64,000 bases of DNA, from positions 1,054,001 to 1,118,000 of the forward strand of contig NZ_ACZP01000014.1 of NCBI RefSeq assembly GCF_000176175.1. The letters are read 5' to 3'. Within the stretch, counting starts at the first letter, position 1; each line of letters begins with the position of its first letter. Position numbers and translations under genes: made by a program. Below are positions 55,591 through 64,000 of the stretch, in pieces. The notes below the pieces were generated by a model. It saw nothing but the letters and a program-made list of their open reading frames with translations. It ran no database searches and had not been told where the DNA came from. Source of the DNA: Vibrio furnissii CIP 102972 (lineage in GTDB: Bacteria; Pseudomonadota; Gammaproteobacteria; Enterobacterales; Vibrionaceae).

Positions 55591-56205
55591 TTAAAAGTGG
55601 TAACGGATGCCGGCGTAACCGGTGCTTAATGTGACGTCAAAGTCTTCGACATCGACTTGTGCCGCGCGATAACCCACGTGCAGATCCACATGTTCGTTCA
55701 ATAACACGCCAAATTCAGCGCCGTATTGGAACGCAGCTTCTGATTTTGAGGCTGAAACACCGTACTGCGTGGCGGTTGCATCCAGATCGATGGTACCCAA
55801 ACCGGCAATGAGCGCGACGTACAGATCGGCGTGATCATATGAAACGATGAATTTTGGACGCACATTGATGAAAAATGCATCGCCTTCCACGTCAAGTTGG
55901 TCGGCAAAATTCACTTCACCGAAATGGCGGTACTCAAGTTCGACCCCCAATTTCACCACTTTGTGGGTGTTAAATTCATAACCAGCGAGCAGGTTATAAC
56001 CAAAATCACCGAAATCCCCGGTTTCGTTGGTCGACAAACTGCCATATTCGATCTCTGCATTGTTGTATACGCCCAGCCCAGCGCCGACGTAAATGGTGCC
56101 GTTGGATTTTTCTTTCGTGCGCGGAGTGTCCTCGGTCTGAGCGATGGCGGCAGAGCTGATGCTCAGCATCGCGATAGCAGACGCGAACCATGGATTGAAG
56201 TGCAT
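55591..56205 (-). CDS. Outer-membrane beta-barrel protein (OmpA-like/OmpX fold)
   Basis: A 204-residue protein. The signal peptide is cleaved after AIA (about residue 22). About eight strands follow (TIYVGAGLGVYNNAEI, YNLLAGYEFNT, VKLGVELEYRHFGEV, DLYVALIAGLG, LHVGYRAAQVD), ending TGYAGIRYHF with terminal Phe. This is a small eight-stranded porin-fold protein of unknown role. ATG 56205 follows AGAGGAAACT; the longer frame to 56346 is not supported. Confidence 0.75.
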   Translation of the reverse strand: MHFNPWFASAIAMLSISSAAIAQTEDTPRTKEKSNGTIYVGAGLGVYNNAEIEYGSLSTNETGDFGDFGYNLLAGYEFNTHKVVKLGVELEYRHFGEVNFADQLDVEGDAFFINVRPKFIVSYDHADLYVALIAGLGTIDLDATATQYGVSASKSEAAFQYGAEFGVLLNEHVDLHVGYRAAQVDVEDFDVTLSTGYAGIRYHF

Positions 56206-56456
56206 AGTTTCCTCTAAATAGATTGTGTTTTGGGTGATGACGATGGCGTCATCCATGAAGTGGCGTAACGATAGCATAGCTCTTTGTTGAGTATGCAATT
56301 GATTGTTATAAGAATGACTAAGGCAACAGATGGGGTGAACGTCCACATGGCGTTACAGTGCGTTGTTTTGTAAATAGTGCGTTGTTTTGTAAATGATGTG
56401 TGATGGCGATGAGGCAAACAGGTGCAATGCCTCATCGCGAGAGGCGGTGTAGCGCG

Positions 56457-57521
56457 CTATTGGAGGGGGCACATGCCGCTTTCACTGGCCAGCAACAACG
56501 TCAGTTCGGCGGCAGAGATCGCAACGCAGCCTGAGGTGTTCTGACCACACCACAGCGGTGAGAAATCGTCACGGCCGTGAGGTTCGGCCAACGCACGCAG
56601 CGCCGACATCTCGGCTGAAGCATAAGGAAACTGCGGTGCCAGTGCAGATAGGTAGCCCAAGTCGCGCATGGCTCGGTTGACAATGCCACGTGCTGGTCGT
56701 CCGGAAAACAGATTGGTTAAGGCGGTGTGCTCAGCGCGAGGTGTGGCAATCGCTTGGCGATGGAGTGGGGACGTCTTGGCTTCACTGCACAGCAGATACG
56801 CTGTGCCCAGTTGCACCGCTTCAGCGCCCAGTGTCAGCGCTGCTTTGATCCCTCGGCCATCGGCAATGCCACCAGACGCGATGACCGGAATCCGCACGTT
56901 GTGGGCAATTTGTGGCACCAACGCCAAGGTGCCAAGCTGGGTGGTGACGTCATCGGTTAAAAACATACCGCGATGGCCGCCCGCTTCAATACCCTGCGCG
57001 ATAATGGCATCCGCGCCATGTGCTTCTAGCCACAACGCCTCTTGCAATGTGGTGGCCGAAGACAACACTGCGCAGCCCCACGATTTCACGCGCGTCACTA
57101 ATTCAGGGCTTGGCAACCCAAAGTGAAAGCTGATCACGCGAGGGTGGAACGGCTCAATGGCATCGGCGATGTCATGGCTAAACGGTAAACGGCTGGCGCC
57201 GCCACGGTGATGTTCGGGCGCGCTACCGAGTTCGTCAAAGTAGGGGCGTAGCGTCTCGCGCCACACGCCCTGTTGCTCGGCATCGTGTGGCGGCATAGCA
57301 TGGCAGAAAAAATTGAGGTTGAACGCTTTGTCGGTTGCCGCCTGCATCGTCTTGATTTCGCTTTCGATTTTATCTGCGCTCAGCATGCCGCAAGGCAGCG
57401 ATCCCAAGCCACCGGCGTCACACACCGCGATGGCTAACGTGCTATCTTGCACGCCTGCCATCGGAGCTTGAATGATCGGAAACTCGGATCCTAACAACTC
57501 AGTGATCTTTCCTTTATACAT
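56457..57521 (-). CDS. Nitronate monooxygenase (2-nitropropane dioxygenase family)
   Basis: A 354-residue FMN TIM-barrel enzyme that oxidises alkyl nitronates such as propionate-3-nitronate. N-terminal IIQAPMAGVQDSTLAIAVCDAGGLGSLPCG, central ADAIIAQGIEAGGHRGMF, and PVIASGGIADGRGIKAALTLGAEAVQLGTAYLLC bind FMN. Length and motifs fit class I enzymes. It is a single gene. Confidence 0.88.
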   Translation of the reverse strand: MYKGKITELLGSEFPIIQAPMAGVQDSTLAIAVCDAGGLGSLPCGMLSADKIESEIKTMQAATDKAFNLNFFCHAMPPHDAEQQGVWRETLRPYFDELGSAPEHHRGGASRLPFSHDIADAIEPFHPRVISFHFGLPSPELVTRVKSWGCAVLSSATTLQEALWLEAHGADAIIAQGIEAGGHRGMFLTDDVTTQLGTLALVPQIAHNVRIPVIASGGIADGRGIKAALTLGAEAVQLGTAYLLCSEAKTSPLHRQAIATPRAEHTALTNLFSGRPARGIVNRAMRDLGYLSALAPQFPYASAEMSALRALAEPHGRDDFSPLWCGQNTSGCVAISAAELTLLLASESGMCPLQ

Positions 57522-57982
57522 CGTGCTTCCTTGATGAGATCGTTAAACGGCAATAGTCAGTCGGGGAGGGCATCAGCGGTTGCTGACACGATTAACGTTG
57601 CGTGATGACTGGAAATGAGTCAAATAGATTGTGATTTAGGCGATTGAAACTTTGATAGCAACGACAACATGGTGCATAAAATGCGACGCATTGCAGCGCA
57701 AAGATCAACGGCTTGCGAGATGGTTTGGTGTTCGCGACTGAGAGAAACCTTTGAAGTGCGCTTTCTACCCCAAGGCACGATTTACAATGTAAAACCTACT
57801 TGAAAGCGCAGCATTTCGGCACTGCGCTGTTTTGCTTTCTGACGCATTGCATCGGCGCCGCTGCTTTCAGCGCCTAAAATAGGATGGTTCACCCCATAGA
57901 TTGTGGTAAAGTCCGCGCCTGCGTTTTCCCGCATTTTTATTGTTTCAATTGCCTCTTCAACCCAAAGCACAAGGTGTCGCCA
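57522..57982. other. Intergenic region before the DEAD-box helicase
   Basis: A 461-bp divergent promoter region for the monooxygenase and helicase genes. Nothing else convincing is seen. Confidence 0.4.
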
Positions 57983-59221
57983 ATGCCATTTTCTACTCTC
58001 TCATTGAGTTCTGAGCTGATTCACGCACTGCCAAAAGACGTCAAGCAGCCGACCGATATTCAAGCGTTAGCGATTCCAGAGTTATTAGCTGGCAAAGATG
58101 TGTTAGCACTGGCGAATACTGGCAGCGGCAAAACGCTCGCTTATGCTTTGCCGTTGTTAGACAAACTCCACGCAAATCCTCAGCAAAAAGCGCTGGTCCT
58201 TGTGCCAACGCGAGAGCTGGCAATCCAAGTGAGTGAAGCGATCAACCAAGTTGGTCAAGCGCTTGAACTCAACGCCGTGTGTTTGTGTGGCGGCGTTGAT
58301 AAAGCGCAGCAGCAGCAGGCGCTCGCGACAAATCCTCATATTCTTGTCGCGACGACTGGTCGTTTGGTTGATCTGGTGAATCACGGTTTGGATCTGAGCC
58401 ATATTCATACCCTCATATTGGATGAAGCGGACCGTTTGCTAGACATGGGCTTTTGGCCGGATGTACAAAACATCGCGATGCAAACCGCCAATCAGCGCCA
58501 AACGGCAATGTTCTCAGCGACCTTTTCTGAAGCGTTGAAGGAAAAAGCGAAGCAGTTGATGCACGCACCCAAACAGGTGGCCGCGCATCAAGAAAATAGC
58601 ACCAATCAAGACATCACTGAAACGCTGTTTTTAGTCAATAAAGGTAGTAAAACCAAAGCGTTGATTGAACTTATCCAACAAAATGCTTGGACGCGAGTGT
58701 TGGTCTTTATCGGTGCGAAAGAGAACGCCGATGGCTTAGCGAAAAAGCTCAATAAAGCGGGGGTGTCGACCACTGCGCTGCATGGGAATAAGAGTCAAGA
58801 TGAGCGAGAAGAAGCGCTGGCTCAATTTAAATCCGGTCAGGTCAACGTATTGATCGCCACGGATCTGTTAGCGCGTGGCATTCACATTGAACAGCTGCCG
58901 GTTGTGATCAATTTTGAACTGCCCATGCATGCTGAAACATACGTTCACCGAGTGGGGCGTACCGCCCGCGCAGGCGAGCAAGGTGTGGCGATGTCGTTGG
59001 TCTGTCATGGTGAAATGGACGCACTGAACGCGATTCGTCATCTCACTCAACGTGCATTACCCGTGCAGGATTTAGCAGGTTTTCCTGTGACGGACAAACC
59101 GTCAACAGGTGAGAGCAAACGCGCGCCACGTGATAAAAAGGCCAACCGCCGTACCAACAATAAGAGCAGCATTAAACAGTTTCAGGGGAAGGTGAAACGC
59201 CAAACGCCGAAAAGCAAATAA
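57983..59221 (+). CDS. DEAD-box ATP-dependent RNA helicase
   Basis: A 412-residue helicase of the RhlE/DbpA size class. It has the Q motif QPTDIQALAIP, Walker A ANTGSGKT (44-51), PTRELAIQV, DEAD at 147-150, SAT (FSATFS), and helicase C motifs ATDLLARGIHI and YVHRVGRTARAG. The tail from about residue 365 is basic and Lys/Asn/Arg-rich, suited to RNA binding. It unwinds RNA duplexes in ribosome assembly or decay. ATG 57983 is chosen over the longer frame from 57884 because the conserved domain begins there. Confidence 0.9.
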   Translation: MPFSTLSLSSELIHALPKDVKQPTDIQALAIPELLAGKDVLALANTGSGKTLAYALPLLDKLHANPQQKALVLVPTRELAIQVSEAINQVGQALELNAVCLCGGVDKAQQQQALATNPHILVATTGRLVDLVNHGLDLSHIHTLILDEADRLLDMGFWPDVQNIAMQTANQRQTAMFSATFSEALKEKAKQLMHAPKQVAAHQENSTNQDITETLFLVNKGSKTKALIELIQQNAWTRVLVFIGAKENADGLAKKLNKAGVSTTALHGNKSQDEREEALAQFKSGQVNVLIATDLLARGIHIEQLPVVINFELPMHAETYVHRVGRTARAGEQGVAMSLVCHGEMDALNAIRHLTQRALPVQDLAGFPVTDKPSTGESKRAPRDKKANRRTNNKSSIKQFQGKVKRQTPKSK

Positions 59222-59227
59222 ACGAAC

Positions 59228-59302
59228 AGCCACGCTGCTATGCTTCTACACCTCGAGCTACCATGCTTCTACACCTCGAAGTGAGCTGCGTGGCTCTGTT
59301 TT
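59228..59302 (+). repeat. Tandem 17-bp repeat inside a hairpin after the helicase
   Basis: ATGCTTCTACACCTCGA occurs at 59240-59256 and 59263-59279. It is flanked by AGCCACGC and GCGTGGCT, followed by a T-rich tract. The outer arms look like a helicase terminator whose loop has been lengthened by the duplication. Confidence 0.55.
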
Positions 59303-59407
59303 ATCTGGCGTTTGTTGGGATCGTTTGGTTCACGTGTGGCCACTGACTCGGTGGCGATTCAAGTGTCCGGTGCACGGGCACCGAACCACTCAATCGACGG
59401 GGATGGG

Positions 59408-60040
59408 TTATTTCAGCAAGCTGGCGTAGATCTGCAAGCCTTGCGGGGTGAGTGAGTACACTCGGCCGTCTTCTTTGGCAACCAAGCCGCTATTCACCAA
59501 TTGACGTAGGTGGAAGTTAAATTTGGTGTGATCTTCAATGCCAACCATGCGGCACAGATCCATAAACTTCACTTTACGATGCAATTTGAGCTGTTTGACC
59601 ACCGTGCGGCGAATCGGGTTCGACAGCGCGCTGAAGATCTGGTCGTGCTCGCTTTCGGCAATATCCGCTTTCGGTGCGTGCTCTGCGTGGACGCGCTTCA
59701 GAGTGACCGATAAAGCCGCGAGATTGAACGGTTTGGTGAGAAACTCATCGGCGCCTTTTTTCATCGCATCAACGGCGATATCGACAGTGGCAAATGCGGT
59801 GGTGATGATGATGCCGATATTTGGCTGCAAGCGACGCAGCGACGTTAACGCATCAATGCCCGTCATGCCGCCCATCACGACGTCGAACAGCGCCAAATCA
59901 AACGGCTGTTTAGCTGCGATATCGAGCGCGTCTTCGGCGTTGTCACAGGCCGTGACAGCGAACGATTCTAACGTCAGCGCTTCGACCAGCACTTCGCGTA
60001 GCTGTGGATCGTCTTCTGCGAGTAACAGTTGTAACGTCAT
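59408..60040 (-). CDS. Response regulator with ArsR-type winged-helix output
   Basis: A 210-residue regulator. The receiver domain has acidic pair D10-D11, phospho-acceptor D53 and K103 (FLTKPFN). The output domain (about 133-210, IFSALSNPIRRTVVKQLKLHRKVKFMDLC ... HTKFNFHLRQLVNSGLVAKEDGRVYSLTPQG) is an ArsR/GntR-like winged helix, not the common OmpR, NarL or NtrC type. Its stop overlaps the kinase... the kinase gene ends at 60037, overlapping the start of this gene by four bases (ATGA). The kinase at 60037-61422 is thus its cognate partner. Confidence 0.82.
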   Translation of the reverse strand: MTLQLLLAEDDPQLREVLVEALTLESFAVTACDNAEDALDIAAKQPFDLALFDVVMGGMTGIDALTSLRRLQPNIGIIITTAFATVDIAVDAMKKGADEFLTKPFNLAALSVTLKRVHAEHAPKADIAESEHDQIFSALSNPIRRTVVKQLKLHRKVKFMDLCRMVGIEDHTKFNFHLRQLVNSGLVAKEDGRVYSLTPQGLQIYASLLK

Positions 60041-61422
60041 TGCATTTTCCTCGGGATACGAACTTCAACGGTCAGTCCATTATCATGGTTATACAGTAAG
60101 AGTTCGCCGTTGTGTTGCGAAATAATTTGTTTACACAGTGCCAATCCCATGCCCGTCCCTTCGCCTTTGGGCTTGGTGGTGAAAAAAGGCTGGGTCGCTT
60201 TGGCGAGCAGCGCATCGGGCATGCCGCCACCGCAATCGGTGAACGTCAGGATGGCATTGAGCTTATTTTGAAAGCCTTGAATACGCAGCGATTTGTGGGT
60301 TGTGCTCGCATCCACACTGTTGCCAATCAGGTTGGTGAACACTTCTTCGAGCAGGCCTGCATCACCATAAACGCTCAACGTGCTGTCGACATTCACCAAT
60401 ACATCAAAGCCTTCTAGGCGATATTGATTGAGTGACAGCGCTTGGTCGACGATTTCGGCCAACCGAACCGGTTGACGATGGATCGCTTTGTGGTGCGCGT
60501 AATTGAGCACTTCTTGGCTGATCTCCGCCGCGCGTCCTAAACCGTAACGAATGCGGTCGATTTGACGTTTGTGATTGCTGTCGTGCGCCAGTTGATGTTC
60601 GAGCAAATCGCAGCTCATCAGCGCACTGCTCAAAGGCGTTTTGATCTCATGGGCGATGGCGGAAGTCAGTTCGCCCAATTCGCGCAGTTTGGCATCTTGC
60701 AGCGAGAGCTGCAGCGCGGATTGCAATTGCTGATCGTGCTCTTGATCGAACACGCGCATCGCATTCCACAAACTGAGCAAAATCCCATATCCGCACAGTA
60801 AGCGAATGATCTGCACCCACAACGCCGCGTCGTCGGTCAAAAAGCCGGTGCTAAAGGCATAGGCAATCAGCGCCAAGCCCAGCAACTTAAACGCGCCGGG
60901 TGAGCCAAACCCTTCAAACTCAACTCGGTCGGCATAACTGTAAACCGCGAGCCCCGCCAATGAGCTAAAGCCCAGCCCCAACACCCAACGAATGTGGTTG
61001 CTGGCGTAATGGATAAACACCGGATACGCATAGTGATGATGCAGCCAGTACACACTGACCACAAACACGAACAGAAACAAGACGATGGCTTTTTTGATCA
61101 GCGTGATTTGGCGTTGCGACCACATACTCAAAGGCAACATGCGCCAAGCAAAATAGGCCAAAGGCAGAAACGACAAGCCCAGTTTTAACACACGAAAGGT
61201 GTCGATGCCGCGTGTCAGAATGAATTCATGTTGATAGAGATCGAAATAAAGTTCAGACCAAATATGAAAGGCGTGGACCAAGCCAAACAGGGCAAAAATA
61301 GGCAGTAATTGGGCAATTCGATTGCTGCTGTTTTTTAGGTTTCGCGAGAATATGGCGAAAGCGGCGGCGAAAAAAGCCAGCCCTGAAAGCAGATAGAGTT
61401 TGAAAATGATGAGCATGTCCAT
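60037..61422 (-). CDS. Membrane sensor histidine kinase
   Basis: A 461-residue kinase with seven or eight N-terminal membrane helices (about residues 5-225) and little periplasmic sequence, so it may sense within the membrane. HisKA carries H258 (SAIAHEIKTPLSS). The HATPase domain has NLIGNSVDAS, DCGGGMP, TKPKGEGTGMGLALC. There is no receiver or HAMP. It is the first gene of a two-gene unit with the ArsR-type response regulator. The signal is unknown. Confidence 0.85.
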   Translation of the reverse strand: MDMLIIFKLYLLSGLAFFAAAFAIFSRNLKNSSNRIAQLLPIFALFGLVHAFHIWSELYFDLYQHEFILTRGIDTFRVLKLGLSFLPLAYFAWRMLPLSMWSQRQITLIKKAIVLFLFVFVVSVYWLHHHYAYPVFIHYASNHIRWVLGLGFSSLAGLAVYSYADRVEFEGFGSPGAFKLLGLALIAYAFSTGFLTDDAALWVQIIRLLCGYGILLSLWNAMRVFDQEHDQQLQSALQLSLQDAKLRELGELTSAIAHEIKTPLSSALMSCDLLEHQLAHDSNHKRQIDRIRYGLGRAAEISQEVLNYAHHKAIHRQPVRLAEIVDQALSLNQYRLEGFDVLVNVDSTLSVYGDAGLLEEVFTNLIGNSVDASTTHKSLRIQGFQNKLNAILTFTDCGGGMPDALLAKATQPFFTTKPKGEGTGMGLALCKQIISQHNGELLLYNHDNGLTVEVRIPRKMQ

Positions 61423-61677
61423 TGCGCGAGTCTAAATGACATAAATGCGACTATCAATTCAGGAAATTGCTCAAAACATCACAGTTAGATTGCAGGAATC
61501 GGTATTGTAGCACGCCGCTTGCACAGGCTTGGGGAATTGAGGGGCGGGCAGGGAATTGCCCCAGCGGCGTTGGTGACAATCCGCGAGTGGCCACGAACGC
61601 TCATGTGTTGCTATCGGTGGGCGGTTCTATCAGACATCGCGGCGGTACCATGCCCGCTGCGCGTTGCCAAGGACGTT

Positions 61678-63222
61678 TTACTTGGGTGGATAGTAACCAA
61701 GGCGCATGCCGCCCCAATGGCGTCCATTCACCATCACCGGCACCGAAATATCATGCATCACTTCGCCCGTGTCGCGTTTATAGGTTTGCAGCAACATGGT
61801 TTGCGTGTGCTTGCCGCAGCGTAGGCCGACGCGGTCACCAAAAATTCGTTTAGTGCGATTACGCGCCATGTCGACTTTGGGATCGCCCGTCAGGGCTTGG
61901 CAAAATTGGTTGTTGTGGGTGGGCACGTAACCGTGATCGTCCGTGGCAATGGCGTAAACCATTTCGCGGCGCTGTTGGATGACCGGCTCTTGCAGTTCAG
62001 GCAACACGGCATCGCAGTATTGATCAAACGCGGTGTGATATTTGGCCGGCGAGGTATTGGCGATGGGTTGATGCTGACGATCAAACAGCGCCTGTTCGGC
62101 GATTTTGCCGGATGCAATATCGGCTTCAAAACGCGCGCCGACGGCTTTCGCCAATCCGGCGGCTAAATCGTAGAACGGACGATGAATGCTTTCTTCAAAG
62201 TGTTCCACCAACACCGCATTGCTGTGTTCGGCGATCTGCATTAATTGCTCGGCTTCGCTTTGTAAATCAGAGAGTTCGTTGTCGCTGTCGGACAGCTCGC
62301 CCTGAATATGTTCAATCGATTCAGCGATTTGGCGCAGGCTGCGTTCGTTGGCAATCACATCCTGACTGATGCCACTCATTTGCGATTCTACTTCTTGCGA
62401 TTGATGGGCGATGCTGTGCAGCCGCTGATTGACACTTTCGACTCGGGTGACACCTTGTTCGACCTTATCGGACAGCGCGGTGATGGTGGCCGTCACTTCC
62501 TGCGTTTCATCGAAAATTTGCTGCACAATGCCCGAAACTTCTTCGGTGCTGCGCGAAGTCCGTTCGGCAAGGCTGCGAACTTCATCGGCTACCACCGCAA
62601 ACCCGCGGCCACTTTCACCAGCCCGCGCCGCTTCAATGGCGGCATTGAGCGCCAAAAGGTTGGTTTGCGCGGCGATGTTTTCAATCACTTCGGCCACCGT
62701 TTTGATGCGGTGTACTTGCGCGTCCAACGTTTGAATTTGGGTCACGGACGTCGCCGTTTGCGCGCTGATTTGCTGCATGCCCGCGATGGCGGATTCGAGC
62801 TCGCCGCGCCCCGCTTCGCTGGTGTCGCGCATGGTTTGCGTCGCGCCAAGTGCTGATTGCACACTGGTGGCGGTCACGGCGAGGGTTTCGGTGATCGCAT
62901 TGGAGGTGTCTGCGATGGTTTGAATGGAGTCGACTTGGCGTGAGGTTTGCGTTTTCACCACATCAATCGCGTACGAGACCTTGGCCGCACTCACGGCGTT
63001 GGTGTTGAGTTCGGCAGCAATCAAGGGGGCAATCACCTCTGCCTCGGTTTGAGCCATGTCAGCGTTGGCAGCTGTGTGCCCAACCCGTTGCAACAGCCCC
63101 ATGATGACGCCCGTGAGAAGAATCAGTGCAGCACTTTCGATGCCGAGCCAAGCGCCACCTGCGGCCGCCAAAATGGCGCAGGCAGAGAGGTTCAAGCCAA
63201 TACGTTGTTGAGCGGATAGCAT
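61678..63222 (-). CDS. Methyl-accepting chemotaxis protein with C-terminal sensor
   Basis: A 514-residue chemoreceptor. Two short N-terminal membrane helices (about 10-45) have almost no periplasmic loop. The MCP signalling hairpin follows, with tip [43 protein letters not shown] at about 184-226. About 150 residues lie beyond it (365-514), with [47 protein letters not shown] and [13 protein letters not shown] elements, resembling a PAS/Cache-type sensor in the cytoplasm. This reversed order suggests sensing of an internal or redox signal. It is monocistronic. Confidence 0.82.
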   Translation of the reverse strand: MLSAQQRIGLNLSACAILAAAGGAWLGIESAALILLTGVIMGLLQRVGHTAANADMAQTEAEVIAPLIAAELNTNAVSAAKVSYAIDVVKTQTSRQVDSIQTIADTSNAITETLAVTATSVQSALGATQTMRDTSEAGRGELESAIAGMQQISAQTATSVTQIQTLDAQVHRIKTVAEVIENIAAQTNLLALNAAIEAARAGESGRGFAVVADEVRSLAERTSRSTEEVSGIVQQIFDETQEVTATITALSDKVEQGVTRVESVNQRLHSIAHQSQEVESQMSGISQDVIANERSLRQIAESIEHIQGELSDSDNELSDLQSEAEQLMQIAEHSNAVLVEHFEESIHRPFYDLAAGLAKAVGARFEADIASGKIAEQALFDRQHQPIANTSPAKYHTAFDQYCDAVLPELQEPVIQQRREMVYAIATDDHGYVPTHNNQFCQALTGDPKVDMARNRTKRIFGDRVGLRCGKHTQTMLLQTYKRDTGEVMHDISVPVMVNGRHWGGMRLGYYPPK

Positions 63223-63708
63223 ACGTTGTCCTAGTCGTTATTATTGTGATGTTGTATCCCGATTCGCCAATGTCACATGCTGGTGAGGATCCATCCTGAT
63301 CAAACCAAGTCATGCTTAAGCCGCATTCAGGGTGTCGGGTATGCCTAAACTATAGCGTGATATTCACAGAGGGAACGTTGAGCTTGTGCCGCCTTTCACT
63401 AAAGTCTAATTGCGCCTCAAAGCAGATATGTTAGGTCGCGATTTGGCGTGTCACACGCCATTCCGTCTTGTATGCAGACCGTCTAAAACCCAATCATTAA
63501 TTATTTTCATGTTGAACATGAAGTAATGCCACTTTTATTCATATAACCGCACATGTATAAAAAATACAGCGCTCATAACTCCAAATAATATTGATGGGGC
63601 TGGTTCACCTAACCCAATCACGCCGCTCACATCGCATAACAACCGTGAAATGGACGAAGCGCAGAAAAGTCACTCAGATTTAGCTCAGCAATAGGAAGGA
63701 TGGTTACC
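63223..63708. other. Intergenic region before the DUF1852 gene
   Basis: A 486-bp region carrying the promoters of the chemoreceptor and DUF1852 genes. It has a 17-bp palindrome at 63445-63461 and AGACCGTCT at 63477-63485, weakly like a MetJ half array. No riboswitch was recognised. Confidence 0.4.
63445..63461. promoter_or_regulatory. 17-bp palindrome upstream of the DUF1852 gene
   Basis: TGGCGTG-TCA-CACGCCA, 7-bp perfect arms, about 250 bp before the gene. Possible operator. Confidence 0.4.
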
Positions 63709-64000
63709 ATGAATACAGGCTTTAAATTTACGATTAACAGTGTGGTCTTTGATGAAAATTATCATCCTTCTGATAGCACACGTATTACCACGAACTTCGC
63801 CAACTTGGCGCGTGGCGAAAGCCGTCAGTCGAACCTGCGTAATGCGCTGAAGATGATTGATAACCGCTTCAACGCACTGGCGAACTGGGACAATGCCAGC
63901 GGCGATCGTTACTCTGTTGAGCTGGAAATCATCTCGGTGGATCTGGATATCGAAGGCAGCGGCCAAGCATTTCCATCGATTGAAATTCTGAAAACCAACA
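63709..64000 (+). CDS. DUF1852 family protein (5' part)
   Basis: 97 codons visible before the window ends. The N-terminus (NSVVFDENYHPSDSTRITTNFANLARGE, then LRNALKMIDNRFNALANWDN and YSVELEIISVDLDI) matches DUF1852. Genes of this family usually sit beside a short B12-independent methionine synthase and are thought to work with it in methionine synthesis, so a metE-like gene should follow. ATG 63709 has GGAAGGA upstream; an in-frame ATG at 63700 is too close to it. Confidence 0.85.
   Translation, partial: MNTGFKFTINSVVFDENYHPSDSTRITTNFANLARGESRQSNLRNALKMIDNRFNALANWDNASGDRYSVELEIISVDLDIEGSGQAFPSIEILKTN

Noticed and set aside
57782..57970. 62-residue minus-strand ORF upstream of the helicase
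   Set aside because: No ribosome site or family resemblance, and it overlaps the helicase promoter; likely a chance frame.
63463..63486. MetJ operator array before the DUF1852 gene
   Set aside because: Only one imperfect unit (AGACCGTCT) is present; MetJ sites need at least two adjacent 8-bp units close to AGACGTCT.

Overview
The window looks like a stretch of the second chromosome of a Vibrio, probably close to the V. fluvialis/V. furnissii group. This rests on hcp-hcr, a second complete F1Fo ATP synthase operon, many c-di-GMP and two-component proteins, a CsrB-type RNA, glaH-lhgO and an alpha-carbonic anhydrase. The species guess is inference from gene content. Apart from one AT-rich insert, base composition and codon use look uniform and the genes look vertically inherited.

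Region by region: (1) 1-3.5 kb holds amino-acid efflux and its regulators: a 5' piece of yjeH, a divergent Lrp-type regulator with a paired palindromic operator, a LysR regulator and a LysE exporter. (2) 3.8-6.6 kb is the hcp-hcr nitrosative-stress pair. (3) 6.6-20 kb is signalling and envelope: a redox-type EAL phosphodiesterase, a giant DUF748 protein, a long-form GAPDH, a translationally coupled porin/PBP-like pair divergent from a hybrid histidine kinase, and a GGDEF-EAL protein. (4) 20.3-22.3 kb holds a dCMP deaminase, a CsrB-family RNA carrying about 23 GGA motifs, and an ExoD-like protein.

(5) 22.3-32.6 kb is the most unusual part. The OsmC-family gene yhfA has been split, and its 5' end is present three times in the same orientation (22304, 28397, 32192). 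Only the last copy is joined to the host 3' half. Each copy breaks at the same 11-bp core, around ATGGAAAT, and the two left ends share a further 10-bp motif. Between the copies lie two AT-rich cassettes. Cassette 1 (6.1 kb) carries an AAA_13 ATPase with a zinc hook and an R-x3-E/R-x6-H C-terminus (RloC/PrrC-like), a DUF262-DUF1524 (GmrSD-like) protein and a PD-(D/E)xK nuclease with a zinc ribbon. Cassette 2 (3.8 kb) is a four-gene ABC-three-component (ABC-3C) conflict system with a two-TM protein as probable effector. No recombinase is visible. I read this as a tandem array of defence cassettes that capture yhfA by 5'-end replacement, in the way SXT-type elements capture prfC.

(6) 32.7-35 kb: a cold-shock/DUF1294 protein, a hexapeptide acetyltransferase and yddG. 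(7) 35.3-41.6 kb: a complete chaperone-usher fimbrial operon with two chaperones and an usher that ends in a SPOR peptidoglycan-binding domain. (8) 41.7-44 kb: glutarate catabolism (glaH-lhgO). (9) 44.4-47.1 kb: a small membrane protein, a LysR regulator and an ACR3 arsenite exporter behind two overlapping perfect palindromes. (10) 47.2-54 kb: the second atp operon (atpIBEFHAGDC), with triplicated direct repeats upstream and an orphan plus-strand terminator. (11) 54.6-64 kb: a frameshifted carbonic anhydrase, an outer-membrane barrel, a nitronate monooxygenase, a DEAD-box helicase, a kinase paired with an unusual receiver-ArsR-type regulator, a chemoreceptor with its sensor at the C-terminus, and the start of a DUF1852 gene.
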